NCBI RefSeq assembly: GCF_031082405.1
Contig: NZ_JAVHJU010000076.1
Coordinates: forward strand, 372,001-436,000
Direction: 5' to 3'
From: Amycolatopsis sp. A133
Lineage (GTDB): Bacteria; Actinomycetota; Actinomycetes; Mycobacteriales; Pseudonocardiaceae
Length of the DNA stretch: 64,000 bases
Shown here piece after piece: positions 56,271-63,771 of this stretch; positions within the stretch are counted from its first letter, which is position 1, and each line of letters opens with the position of its first letter. The notes below the pieces were generated by a model, which was given only the letters and a program-made list of their open reading frames with translations, did no database searches and was not told the origin of the DNA. A program made the position numbers and the translations under genes.

Positions 56271-56656
56271 CGCACCGGGAGGCGGTCGAGCAGTTCGAGG
56301 GCGCGGACCGCAGCGCGCGACCCGCCGGGGTCGACGACCAAGTGGACTCCGGCGGCTTCGGCGTGGCGCTGGGCCCGCAGCAGCACGCGGATGCCCGCGG
56401 CGCCGAAGAACCAGACCTGGCCCAGGTCGACGCGCAGCACGCCGGGGCGGGCGCGCAGGTGCTCGTCGAGCAGCGCCGCCAGCCCGGCCACCGTGCACAG
56501 GTCGACTTCGCCCGCGACCTCGACGACGACCGCGTCGGGGCTCTTCCACCGGATCCGGCTGTCGAAGTCGCCGTCGGACGGGGCGCGGGGTGCGGGCAGG
56601 CGGTCTCCCGCCGGCAGATCCACCCCGGCCACCCGCAGCCGCTCGTGAGTCGTCAT
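56267..56656 (-). CDS. STAS domain protein (anti-sigma antagonist-like) lacking the phospho-serine
   Basis: The 129-residue protein has an ~35-residue N-terminal extension and a STAS domain at about 38-125: AVVVEVAGEVDLCTVAGLAALLDEHLRARPGVLRVDLGQVWFFGAAGIRVLLRAQRHAEAAG. Active antagonists carry D-S-S-G at the start of the helix, where the kinase phosphorylates Ser. Here that position reads F-G-A-A-G, so there is no phosphorylatable Ser. It may be a constitutively active or binding-only antagonist. It sits between two paralogous ligase genes on the opposite strand. Confidence 0.85.
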   Translation of the reverse strand: MTTHERLRVAGVDLPAGDRLPAPRAPSDGDFDSRIRWKSPDAVVVEVAGEVDLCTVAGLAALLDEHLRARPGVLRVDLGQVWFFGAAGIRVLLRAQRHAEAAGVHLVVDPGGSRAAVRALELLDRLPVR

Positions 56657-56772
56657 GGGTGCGAAGTACCCCTGGCGAGCTCACCGCGAAACAAGCCCGG
56701 GGTCCGGGCGCATTTCCGTGCCCGGAACGGGTAACCCCGCCGGACGCCTGTTCGTCCGGAAGGAGCCCGACC

Positions 56773-57906
56773 ATGTCCGACGGCCCGCCCACGATGGGTG
56801 TCGAAGAGGAGTTCCTCCTCGTCAATCCCCGCACCGGGCACGCGTCGCCGTGCGCGGAACCGGTGCTGGCCCGCTACCGCCACCACGGACCGCTGCCCGA
56901 CGGCGTCCGGGTGCACCGCGAACTGCGGCTCACCCAGCTGGAGGCGGCCAGCGGCGTCTGCACCACCGCGGCCGAGCTCCGCCACCAGCTGACCGCCGCG
57001 CGCCGCGTGCTGGCCGGCGCCGCGGCGGCCGAGGACTGCGCACTGCTGGCCACCGGCACGCCGGTCGGCCCCGGCCCGGCCACGCCGCCGCCCGCGAGCA
57101 CCGGCCGCTACGCCGAGATCGACGCCGCCTACGGCGCGGTCGTCGCCGACTACGAGGCCAGCGGGTGTCACGTCCACGTCGGGGTGCCCGATCCCGACAC
57201 GGCGGTCGCCGTGGTCAACCACCTGGGCCGGTGGCTGCCGACCCTGCTCGCCCTGTCGGCCAATTCGCCGTTCGACCACGGGCGCGACACCGGCTACGAC
57301 AGCTGGCGGATGGTCCTGCAGTCCCGCTTCCCCGGCTCCGGCGTCGCACCGCACCTGAGTGGGCACGCCGAATACCGCCGGGCTGTGGAAACGCTGGTCG
57401 ACTGCGGTGCGCTGGTCGACCCCGACCAGACGTTCTGGCTGGCCCGCCCGTCCGGCCGGTTCCCGACCGTGGAGTTCCGGGTCGCCGACACCGCCCTGAC
57501 CGTGGACCACGCCGTGCTGCAGGCCCTGCTGAGCCGGGCCCTGGTGCAGCGGGCCCTCACCGACCTCGCCGCCGGCCGGGAGGCCGCGCCGCTCTCCCCG
57601 CAGGTGGCCGCGGCGGCCGTGTGGACCGCGGCGCGCCACGGCCTCGGCGGGCAGCTCGTGGACGCCGCCGAGGAGACGCGGCGGCCGGCGTGGACACTGG
57701 TCGAAGAGCTCCTGACGCACGTCCGTGCGCCGCTGGAAGAGAGCGGCGACCTGGCCGAAGCCCGGAAACTCGTGGAGGCGGTGCGCGAGGACGGCACCGG
57801 GGCCGCGCAGCAGCGCGGGGTCGCCGATCTCGGGACGGCGGCCGCGGTGCGGTGGCTCACCGCGGCGACCGTGCCCGCCGCGCATGGAACGCTGCTGACG
57901 GGGTAG
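56773..57906 (+). CDS. YbdK-type carboxylate-amine ligase, copy 2
   Basis: The 377-residue protein starts at ATG 56773 behind AAGGAG. It begins MSDGPPTMGVEEEFLLVNPRTGHA (GVEEEF motif). Then HRELRLTQLEAASGVCTTAAELRHQL, SGCHVHVGVPD, GRWLPTLLALSANSPFDHGRDTGYDSWRMVLQSRFP and PTVEFRVADTALT follow. The layout parallels copy 1, but identity is only moderate, so it is an old duplication. The two probably act on different substrates. It is followed 8 bp later by the heme-oxygenase-like gene, so both are likely one transcript. Confidence 0.92.
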   Translation: MSDGPPTMGVEEEFLLVNPRTGHASPCAEPVLARYRHHGPLPDGVRVHRELRLTQLEAASGVCTTAAELRHQLTAARRVLAGAAAAEDCALLATGTPVGPGPATPPPASTGRYAEIDAAYGAVVADYEASGCHVHVGVPDPDTAVAVVNHLGRWLPTLLALSANSPFDHGRDTGYDSWRMVLQSRFPGSGVAPHLSGHAEYRRAVETLVDCGALVDPDQTFWLARPSGRFPTVEFRVADTALTVDHAVLQALLSRALVQRALTDLAAGREAAPLSPQVAAAAVWTAARHGLGGQLVDAAEETRRPAWTLVEELLTHVRAPLEESGDLAEARKLVEAVREDGTGAAQQRGVADLGTAAAVRWLTAATVPAAHGTLLTG

Positions 57907-57914
57907 CCGGGATC

Positions 57915-58907
57915 ATGACGACTTCCACCACCGCGGCGGCCACCCTGCCCGCCGTGCGGGGCCCGCTTTCGGCTTCGGTGCTGGGCCTCCTCCTGCGCGA
58001 GCAGACGCGCGCGGACCTGGACTTCGACGGGCTCGCGGACGCCGACCCGCTCGGCGACGACCTCCAGCTGGCCCTGCACCTGTGCTACGAACTGCACTAC
58101 CAGGGCCTGCCGGGCGTGTCACCCGACTGGGAGTGGGACCCCGAGCTGCTGCGCCTGCGCGGCGCGCTGGAGGCGCGGTTCCTCGCGGCCCTCCGCGAAA
58201 ACGTGGCCGGCGGCGACGACGTCGCGGGTGAACTCGACGCCCTGCTGGTCGAGCCGATCGACGCCGAAGGCGTCTCGCACTACCTGCGCGATCACGGCGA
58301 CTGGACGCAGCTGCGTGAGTACTTCACCCACCGCTCGATCTACCACCACAAGGAAGCCGACCCGCACGCGTGGGTGATCCCGCGGCTGCGCGGCCGCGCC
58401 AAGGCCGCGCTGGTCGCGGTGGAGTTCGACGAGTTCGGCGGTGGCCGCGCGGAGTTCGTGCACGCGCGCCTCTACGCCGACCTCCTGGGCGCGGCCGGCC
58501 TGCCCGACGGCTACCTGGAGCTGATCGACCAGGTCCCCGGCGCGATGCTGGCGGTGGTCAACATGATGTCGCTGTTCGGCCTGCACCGGTCGCTGCGGGG
58601 CGCGCTGTGCGGGCACTTCGCGGCGGCGGAGATCACGACGGCGCCGTCCGCGCAGCGGATGGACCAGGCCCTGCAGCGGCTGGACGCGCCGGAAGCGTGC
58701 CGGTTCTTCTACACCGAGCACATCGAAGCGGACGCCGTCCACGAACAAGTCATGCGCCACGACGTGCTCGGCGACCTCCTGGACCAGGAGCCCGAGCTGG
58801 CGGCGGACGTCGTGTTCGGCATCCAGGCCACCGAATTCCTGGAAGGCCGCTTCGGCGAGCAGCTGCTGAGCAGCTGGAAGGCCGGGAAGTCCTCGTTGCG
58901 GAGCTGA
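57915..58907 (+). CDS. Iron-containing redox enzyme (heme-oxygenase-like di-iron oxidase, HDO)
   Basis: The 330-residue protein starts at ATG 57915, 8 bp after the ligase stop. Likely di-iron ligands are Glu and His in LCYELHYQG, Glu/His in REYFTHRSIYHHKEADPHAW, Glu/Asp in VAVEFDEFGGGRAEFVHARLYADLL (the EFDEFGGG...H motif of HDOs), and EHIEADAVHEQVM near residue 275. HDOs such as UndA, BesC and AetD oxidise small molecules or amino acids with O2. With carboxylate-amine ligases next to it, a glutamyl or amino-acid-derived substrate is a fair guess. Confidence 0.85.
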   Translation: MTTSTTAAATLPAVRGPLSASVLGLLLREQTRADLDFDGLADADPLGDDLQLALHLCYELHYQGLPGVSPDWEWDPELLRLRGALEARFLAALRENVAGGDDVAGELDALLVEPIDAEGVSHYLRDHGDWTQLREYFTHRSIYHHKEADPHAWVIPRLRGRAKAALVAVEFDEFGGGRAEFVHARLYADLLGAAGLPDGYLELIDQVPGAMLAVVNMMSLFGLHRSLRGALCGHFAAAEITTAPSAQRMDQALQRLDAPEACRFFYTEHIEADAVHEQVMRHDVLGDLLDQEPELAADVVFGIQATEFLEGRFGEQLLSSWKAGKSSLRS

Positions 58908-58949
58908 ACCGGGAACGGCCTCCCGGTTTCCGCCGGGAGGCCACCTGCG

Positions 58950-59168
58950 TCAGCTGTCGTCGTTCGCCTGCGTGCGGATCCGCTTGCGGTGGCTGGTGTC
59001 GCAGAAGGGGAACCGCTTGCTCCGCCGGCACGCGCACACCGCGACCAGGAACCGGTCGGACCGCACGAGCTCGCCGTCGGGGGTGCTCAGCTCGACGGGT
59101 CCTTCGACGAGAACCGGGCCGCCGGGGACGACGGTCACGCGGCGGGGCCCGCGCTCAGCGGTCGGCAC
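58950..59168 (-). CDS. CDGSH iron-sulfur domain protein
   Basis: The 72-residue protein is read from GTG 59168, overlapping the methyltransferase stop by 14 bp; GTG 59138 is an alternative. The signature is CACRRSKRFPFCDTSH (about 45-60): C-x-C-x8-C-x3-H with 3Cys/1His 2Fe-2S ligation, where the usual Asp-Gly is Asp-Thr. Such proteins (mitoNEET-like) transfer electrons or clusters. It converges with the HDO gene (43 bp between stops) and lies downstream of the HemK2-like gene. HDO, CDGSH and this methyltransferase appear together in other actinobacteria by my recollection. Confidence 0.88.
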   Translation of the reverse strand: MPTAERGPRRVTVVPGGPVLVEGPVELSTPDGELVRSDRFLVAVCACRRSKRFPFCDTSHRKRIRTQANDDS

Positions 59169-59874
59169 GGAGCACCACCAGCTCTTCCATCCGCTGACCG
59201 GGTTCGATCAGCCCGGCCGCCTCGAGGAACTCCGTCCGTCCGGAAAGGACCGGACCGAACGGGATCCGCGCGCGCTGCACCACCGACGTGCGCAATCCCT
59301 GCGCGGCCAGCTGTTCCCGCGACTTGTCCACATCGGCCATGGCGGACTGCACGAGCAGCATCGTCCCGCCCGGGCGCAGCAGCGTGCCCGCGGCGGCGCA
59401 CAGCGGGTCCAGCAGCGCGCGGCCGTCCGGGCCCGCGTCCCAGCCCCGGGTCGACCGGACGGTCGGCGCCGGGGACGGCACGTACGGCGGGTTCGCGACG
59501 ACGACGTCGAACGGGCCCTCCCGCAACGCTCGGGCGAGGCCGCCCCGGCACGGGCGCACGGCGAGCTGCCGGATCAGCGCGTTGAGCCGCGCCGAGGCCA
59601 GCGCCCGGCGCGAAAGGTCCACCGCCAGCACGGTGCCCGCACCGCGGCGGGCCAGGGTGATCGCCTGCGCGCCGGTCCCCGTGCACAGGTCGAGGGCGTG
59701 CGCACCGGCCGGGATCGTCAGCTCGGCGATCGCCGAGGCGAGCAGGGCGGTGTCTTCCTGGGGGCGGTAGACGCCGGGCAGCCGCAGCATCCGCGGGGCG
59801 GGCGGCACGGGCGGGTGGACGACGGACCGGGCGGCCAAGGGGCCCGGGCGGACGGGTTCCGCCGACGTGGTCAT
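59155..59874 (-). CDS. HemK2/MTQ2-like SAM-dependent methyltransferase
   Basis: The 239-residue protein starts at ATG 59874 with AAGGAGA upstream. Residues 45-65 are PQEDTALLASAIAELTIPAGAHALDLCTGTGAQAITLARRG, the SAM-binding motif I. VLAVDLSRRALASARLNAL is motif II. FDVVVANPPYVPSP is the NPPY motif typical of N-glutamine/N-amide methyltransferases (PrmC/MTQ2). The usual substrate is a glutamine side chain in GGQ of release factor, or an amino group in a small molecule. Its place beside CDGSH and HDO suggests tailoring of the same product. Confidence 0.85.
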   Translation of the reverse strand: MTTSAEPVRPGPLAARSVVHPPVPPAPRMLRLPGVYRPQEDTALLASAIAELTIPAGAHALDLCTGTGAQAITLARRGAGTVLAVDLSRRALASARLNALIRQLAVRPCRGGLARALREGPFDVVVANPPYVPSPAPTVRSTRGWDAGPDGRALLDPLCAAAGTLLRPGGTMLLVQSAMADVDKSREQLAAQGLRTSVVQRARIPFGPVLSGRTEFLEAAGLIEPGQRMEELVVLRADR

Positions 59875-60028
59875 CTGGGTCTCCTTCACTCGCCGCGGTC
59901 CCGGCGCGATCGCCGGTGGGACAACCGCGTCGCCCCCGGCTACCCGGCGATCATCGCGGCAAACCCCGGCGGTTGAGCCCTGCGCGGCCGGGTATCCGGT
60001 GCGGAAAGGACCGTGAAGGAGGCAGGGA

Positions 60029-60190
60029 ATGACCGACGACCGCACGCAGCACCCGACCGATCCCGCCGAAGGCGCCCGCGGCGACGACCCGCACGGCAAC
60101 ACCCCGGAGGCCCAGCGCGAGACCCTCCGCGGCGAGCAAGGCACCTCGGGTGGGGACGAGCACGACGACAGCGACCCGCAGTCCGGCTGA
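60029..60190 (+). CDS. Small disordered acidic protein
   Basis: This 53-residue frame starts at ATG 60029 behind GAAGGAGG and reads MTDDRTQHPTDPAEGARGDD, then PHGNTPEAQRETLRG, ending EHDDSDPQSG. It is hydrophilic, with no hydrophobic core, so it is probably intrinsically disordered. The strong RBS and the immediately following 43-bp terminator support expression. The function is unknown; short acidic proteins like this are known as stress or desiccation factors in actinobacteria. Confidence 0.6.
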   Translation: MTDDRTQHPTDPAEGARGDDPHGNTPEAQRETLRGEQGTSGGDEHDDSDPQSG

Positions 60191-60203
60191 GCGGCCGGTG
60201 CCG

Positions 60204-60246
60204 AAGCGGGGGTCGCGTTCGGACTGTCCGAACGCGACCCCCGCTT
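60204..60246. terminator. 43-bp perfect palindrome, bidirectional terminator
   Basis: The arms pair over 21 bp without mismatch around a single T. The left arm (60204-60224) begins AAGCGGGGGTCGCGTTCGGA and the right arm (60226-60246) ends GCGACCCCCGCTT. It follows the small acidic ORF's stop by 13 bp and precedes the ATP-grasp gene's stop by 13 bp (convergent). The stem is much longer than most terminators here. Confidence 0.85.
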
Positions 60247-60259
60247 TCCACGCCCGGGT

Positions 60260-61534
60260 TCAGGCTCCGGCGAAATCGAAGGGCAGCGCGTCCACGCACG
60301 CCTGGTACTTCTGCACCATCTCGTGCTCGGTGTGCGCCGCGACGAACAGCTGTGCCAGCTCGAAGCTGCAGCTGTCCTGCGCCGGCAGCTCCGACAGCCG
60401 CTGCCCCACCCGCGGCACGATTTCGATCCGGGTGCCGTCGATGCGCTCCTGCACCGCCGCGACCTCCTCGGCGCTCGGCACGCGCGTCACCACACCGTCT
60501 TCGAAGCGGCGCAGGTACCACTTGCCCGCGATCTGGTAGGTGCCCCTGGTGGGACGGCGGGCGGGGTCCTGGCCCAGGCCGAGGCGCACCATGATCTCGT
60601 GGTTGGCGACGCCGTCGACGAACTCGAAGAGCTCGGCGTGCGACTGCGAGTGCCGCGGGTTGATCTCCAGCAGGGCCACCTGGCCGGATTCCGGGTCGCA
60701 GAAGAATTCGATGCCGAAGGTGGCGTTGTCGAAGCCGATCTGCTTCGTCACCCGCTCGGCCACCTCCCGCATCCGCTGGACCGGCTCCTCCCCCAGCTGC
60801 GACGGGTACTGGTGGCGCAGGAACGACGAGCTGTCCGGGTAGTTGACCGAGTCGAGGGCGCCGTAGACGACGACCTCGCCCTGGTGGACGTACCCTTCCA
60901 CGGCCGCCTGGACGCCGTGCAGCGCCTCTTCGGCCAGGCACGCGGCGCCGCCGACCCGGGCGACCTCGGCCGGGAGTTCGACCTGTTCGAGCACGTCACC
61001 GAACGTCTCCCCCACGCGGCCGACGCCGGCCCGGATCTCGGCCACGGCCGCGGCGAACTCGGTGTCGTTCCCGGCCTTGAAGGCGAGCTCGGAGGAGAAC
61101 GACTCGACCGGCTTGAGCCACATCGGGTAGCCGACGCCCTCCGGCGGGGCGGGGGGCTCGCCGTCGAGGTCGACGATGCCGAAGTTCGGCAGCTCGTCGA
61201 TGACCTTCCGCTGCTCGAGCCGGCTCCAGTACTTGTGCTCGCACTTCAGCACCGCCTCCAGCGAAACGCCGGGCAGGCCGTACCGGGCGCACAGGATGGG
61301 CACCAGCGACGCGGCCGGGAAGTCCCAGTAGCCGACGATCGCGTCGACGTCGCCGTCGAACGCGTCGAGTTCGTGCTGCGCCGTCTTCAACAGCGCTTCG
61401 AAGTCGCTCTCGCCGTGCTGCAGCTCTTCGGGGGTCAGCAGGCCGTGGAAACGGTAGCCGGAAGCCCACGGCAGGCGGTCGAGAACGCGCCGGTTCTCTT
61501 CGTCCAGGCCGATCACGAAGATGTTCTCACCCAT
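60260..61534 (-). CDS. ATP-grasp family carboxylate-amine ligase
   Basis: The 424-residue protein starts at ATG 61534 (MGENIFVIGLDEENRRVLDRL); TTG 61540 is in frame. The ATP-grasp core is at about 110-330: KCEHKYWSRLEQRKVI, YPMWLKPVESFSSELAFKAGNDTEF, CLAEEALHGVQAAVEGYVHQGEVVVYGALDSVNYPDS, FGIEFFCDPESGQVALLEINPRHSQSHAELFEFVDGVANHEIMVRL. The glutamate/asparagine of the metal site (LLEINPR) is present. It makes an amide or peptide bond with ATP. Its closeness to YbdK ligases, HDO and methyltransferase fits a small-molecule pathway. Confidence 0.9.
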   Translation of the reverse strand: MGENIFVIGLDEENRRVLDRLPWASGYRFHGLLTPEELQHGESDFEALLKTAQHELDAFDGDVDAIVGYWDFPAASLVPILCARYGLPGVSLEAVLKCEHKYWSRLEQRKVIDELPNFGIVDLDGEPPAPPEGVGYPMWLKPVESFSSELAFKAGNDTEFAAAVAEIRAGVGRVGETFGDVLEQVELPAEVARVGGAACLAEEALHGVQAAVEGYVHQGEVVVYGALDSVNYPDSSSFLRHQYPSQLGEEPVQRMREVAERVTKQIGFDNATFGIEFFCDPESGQVALLEINPRHSQSHAELFEFVDGVANHEIMVRLGLGQDPARRPTRGTYQIAGKWYLRRFEDGVVTRVPSAEEVAAVQERIDGTRIEIVPRVGQRLSELPAQDSCSFELAQLFVAAHTEHEMVQKYQACVDALPFDFAGA

Positions 61535-61617
61535 GCGCAAGGGCTACCCGAGGCGCCGAACGGGCGAAACGGGCCGGATGGCCGGTTTCACCAGGCCGGC
61601 AGCGGGCATCCGCAGGT

Positions 61618-63120
61618 ATGACAGCCCTGCCCGAACCGCTTTCGCTGTGGGTCGAAACCGCTCCTGCCCCGGACCGCACCGGCGTGCCGGTGCCGGAGTC
61701 CGCCGACGTCGCGGTGCTCGGCGCGGGCATCGCCGGCCTCACCACCGCGCTGCTGCTGGCGCGCGCCGGCCGGTCGGTGGTCGTGCTGGAGGCCGAGCGG
61801 GTCGCGGCCGGGGTGTCCGGCCACACCACCGCGAAGGTCAGCGCGCAGCACGGGGCGAAGTACGCCGAGCTGACGTCCCGCCACGGCGCGGGCGCCGCGA
61901 AGGCCTACGCCGGCACCCAGGCGGCGGCGTGCGAGTGGATCGCCGCCACCGCGGCCGAGCTCGGCATCGACTGCGGCTTCACCCGCGCGGACAGCTACGT
62001 CTACACGACGCGGGAAAGCACCGTGGACTCCCTGAAGCGGGAGGCGGACGCGGCCGCCGCGGCGGGCCTGCCGGCGTCCTTCACCGACGACGTCGCGCTC
62101 GACGTGCCGGCGCTCGGGGCCGTGCGGACCACCGGGCAGGCGCACTTCCACCCGCGGCGGTGGCTCCTCGGCCTGGCCGCCGAAATCGAGCGGGCGGGCG
62201 GCACCATCGTCGAGCACGCCAGGGCGACCGCCCTCAACGGGCAGACCGTCCGCACTTCGCGGGGCGACGTCGTGGCGGACGAAGTCGTCGTCGCCACCCA
62301 CTACCCCGTGCTCGACCGCGGCCTGTACTTCGCCCGGCTCGACCCCGTGCGCGATCTCGTGGTCGCCGGCCCGGCGGCCGGGAACAGCGCGCCCGAGGGC
62401 ATGTTCCTCGACGCCGACACGCACCACTCCGTGCGCGGGTACACCGAGCAGGGCACGCCGATGGTGATCGCCGGCGGCGAGCACTACCGCGTGGGCGCGC
62501 ACGTCAACGTCGAACGCCGGTACCGGCGGCTCGCGGACTGGGCGGACGCGCACGCCGGTCTGCACCGCGTGACCCACCGCTGGTCGGCCCACGACATGTC
62601 CACGCCCGACCTGCTGCCCTACATCGGCCGTTACCTGCCCGGGACGAAGAACCTGTGGGTGGCCACCGGGTTCGGCCAGTGGGGCATGACCGGCGGCACA
62701 GCCGCGGGCCACGTGCTGGCGGCGCGGATCCTCGGCGAGCCGCACCCGGCCGCGGACCTGTTCGACCCCAACCGCTTCGACGCCCGGTCCGTGCTCGGCG
62801 TGGCCCAGGACAACCTGACCGTCGCCAAGTACCTCGTCGGCGACCACGTCGCCGCGCTGTGGCGGTCGGAGAAGCTCGACGACCTCCAGCCCGGCGAAGC
62901 CGAGGTCGTCCGCGTCGGCGGCGAGCTCGTCGCCGCTCACCGCGACGAGGCCGGAAAGCTGCACACCGTCGGCGCCCACTGCACCCACCTGGGCTGCCTG
63001 GTTTCGTTCAACGACGCGGAGCGGACCTGGGACTGCCCCTGCCACGGCTCGCGGTTCGGCGTCGACGGCGAAGTGGTACAGGGCCCGGCCGTCCGCCCGC
63101 TGCGCCGCGGCCCGGAGTGA
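61618..63120 (+). CDS. FAD-dependent oxidoreductase with C-terminal Rieske 2Fe-2S domain
   Basis: The 500-residue protein starts at ATG 61618. The N-terminal FAD part has ADVAVLGAGIAGLTTALLLARAGRSVVVLEAERVAAGVSGHTTAKVSAQHG (GxGxxG, then the Glu of the beta-2 strand), FHPRRWLLGLAAEIERAGGTIVEHARATAL and WVATGFGQWGMTGGTAAGHVLAARIL. The C terminus (about 430-500) is a Rieske domain: GAHCTHLGCLVSFNDAERTWDCPCHGSRFGVDGEVVQGPAVRPL, with Cys-x-His and Cys-x2-His. It is the amino-acid-oxidase/GlcD-like fusion known in actinobacteria; the substrate is unknown. Confidence 0.92.
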   Translation: MTALPEPLSLWVETAPAPDRTGVPVPESADVAVLGAGIAGLTTALLLARAGRSVVVLEAERVAAGVSGHTTAKVSAQHGAKYAELTSRHGAGAAKAYAGTQAAACEWIAATAAELGIDCGFTRADSYVYTTRESTVDSLKREADAAAAAGLPASFTDDVALDVPALGAVRTTGQAHFHPRRWLLGLAAEIERAGGTIVEHARATALNGQTVRTSRGDVVADEVVVATHYPVLDRGLYFARLDPVRDLVVAGPAAGNSAPEGMFLDADTHHSVRGYTEQGTPMVIAGGEHYRVGAHVNVERRYRRLADWADAHAGLHRVTHRWSAHDMSTPDLLPYIGRYLPGTKNLWVATGFGQWGMTGGTAAGHVLAARILGEPHPAADLFDPNRFDARSVLGVAQDNLTVAKYLVGDHVAALWRSEKLDDLQPGEAEVVRVGGELVAAHRDEAGKLHTVGAHCTHLGCLVSFNDAERTWDCPCHGSRFGVDGEVVQGPAVRPLRRGPE

Positions 63121-63151
63121 GCTCCGGCGGAGTGCGCAGCGGGCGGACCGG

Positions 63152-63679
63152 CTAACCGGACGCCAGTTTCTTGCCCGCGTCGTAGAGCAGGTGCAGGGCG
63201 TCCGCCACGCCCACGGCGGTCAGCACCGTGGCCGCCAGGCGCGTGGCCCGCGGCGCGATCACCAGCCCCGCGGTCAGCCCGGTGCCGATCCAGACGTTCA
63301 GGCAGAACGGGCACGACAGCAGCTCGCCGGCGGCGTGCTCGACATGCCCCTTCCCGGGCACGGACTCGTTCAGCTCGGTGGCGCCCGCGGACTCCTCGTA
63401 CCGGGTGAACGGGGCCCGCAACGGGCTCGTGACGGCCGCCTTCCCGAGCATGCGGCTGGCTTTGAACGTCGCCGTGCCCAGCAGGACGGTGTCGCCGAGG
63501 CCGAACCGCTGCGGCAGCCGGGCGCCGAGCGCGCGGCCGAGCACCGTCAGCCCGCCCACCAGCACGCCGTAGGCGCCCATCGCGCCGACGTAGCCGGCCA
63601 GCGGGCGGTCCTCGTCGCCGGCGTAACTGCGTTGGACCTGCTTCGCCTTCTCGGTGATGTCCTCGACCATGCTGGTCAT
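63152..63679 (-). CDS. DUF1360 family protein with two to three membrane helices
   Basis: The 175-residue protein starts at ATG 63679 behind GGAAGGAG. Residues 28-50 (YVGAMGAYGVLVGGLTVLG) and about 130-160 (IGTGLTAGLVIAPRATRLAATVLTAVGVADALHLL) are hydrophobic. The DUF1360 motif is GDTVLLGTATFKASRMLGKAAVTSPLRAPFTRYE and LLSCPFCLNVWIG. The Cys pair in SCPFC is conserved in the family. Members are sporulation- or stress-related in Bacillus; here only the family is certain. It converges with the FAD-Rieske gene. Confidence 0.88.
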   Translation of the reverse strand: MTSMVEDITEKAKQVQRSYAGDEDRPLAGYVGAMGAYGVLVGGLTVLGRALGARLPQRFGLGDTVLLGTATFKASRMLGKAAVTSPLRAPFTRYEESAGATELNESVPGKGHVEHAAGELLSCPFCLNVWIGTGLTAGLVIAPRATRLAATVLTAVGVADALHLLYDAGKKLASG

Positions 63680-63771
63680 CCGTGCTCCTTCCGGGTGCTC
63701 GTCCGCTGGCTACCCACCGCCGCGCACGGCAATCATGGTTTCCCGGTACACCGGGCGGGTATTTCGCGGCG

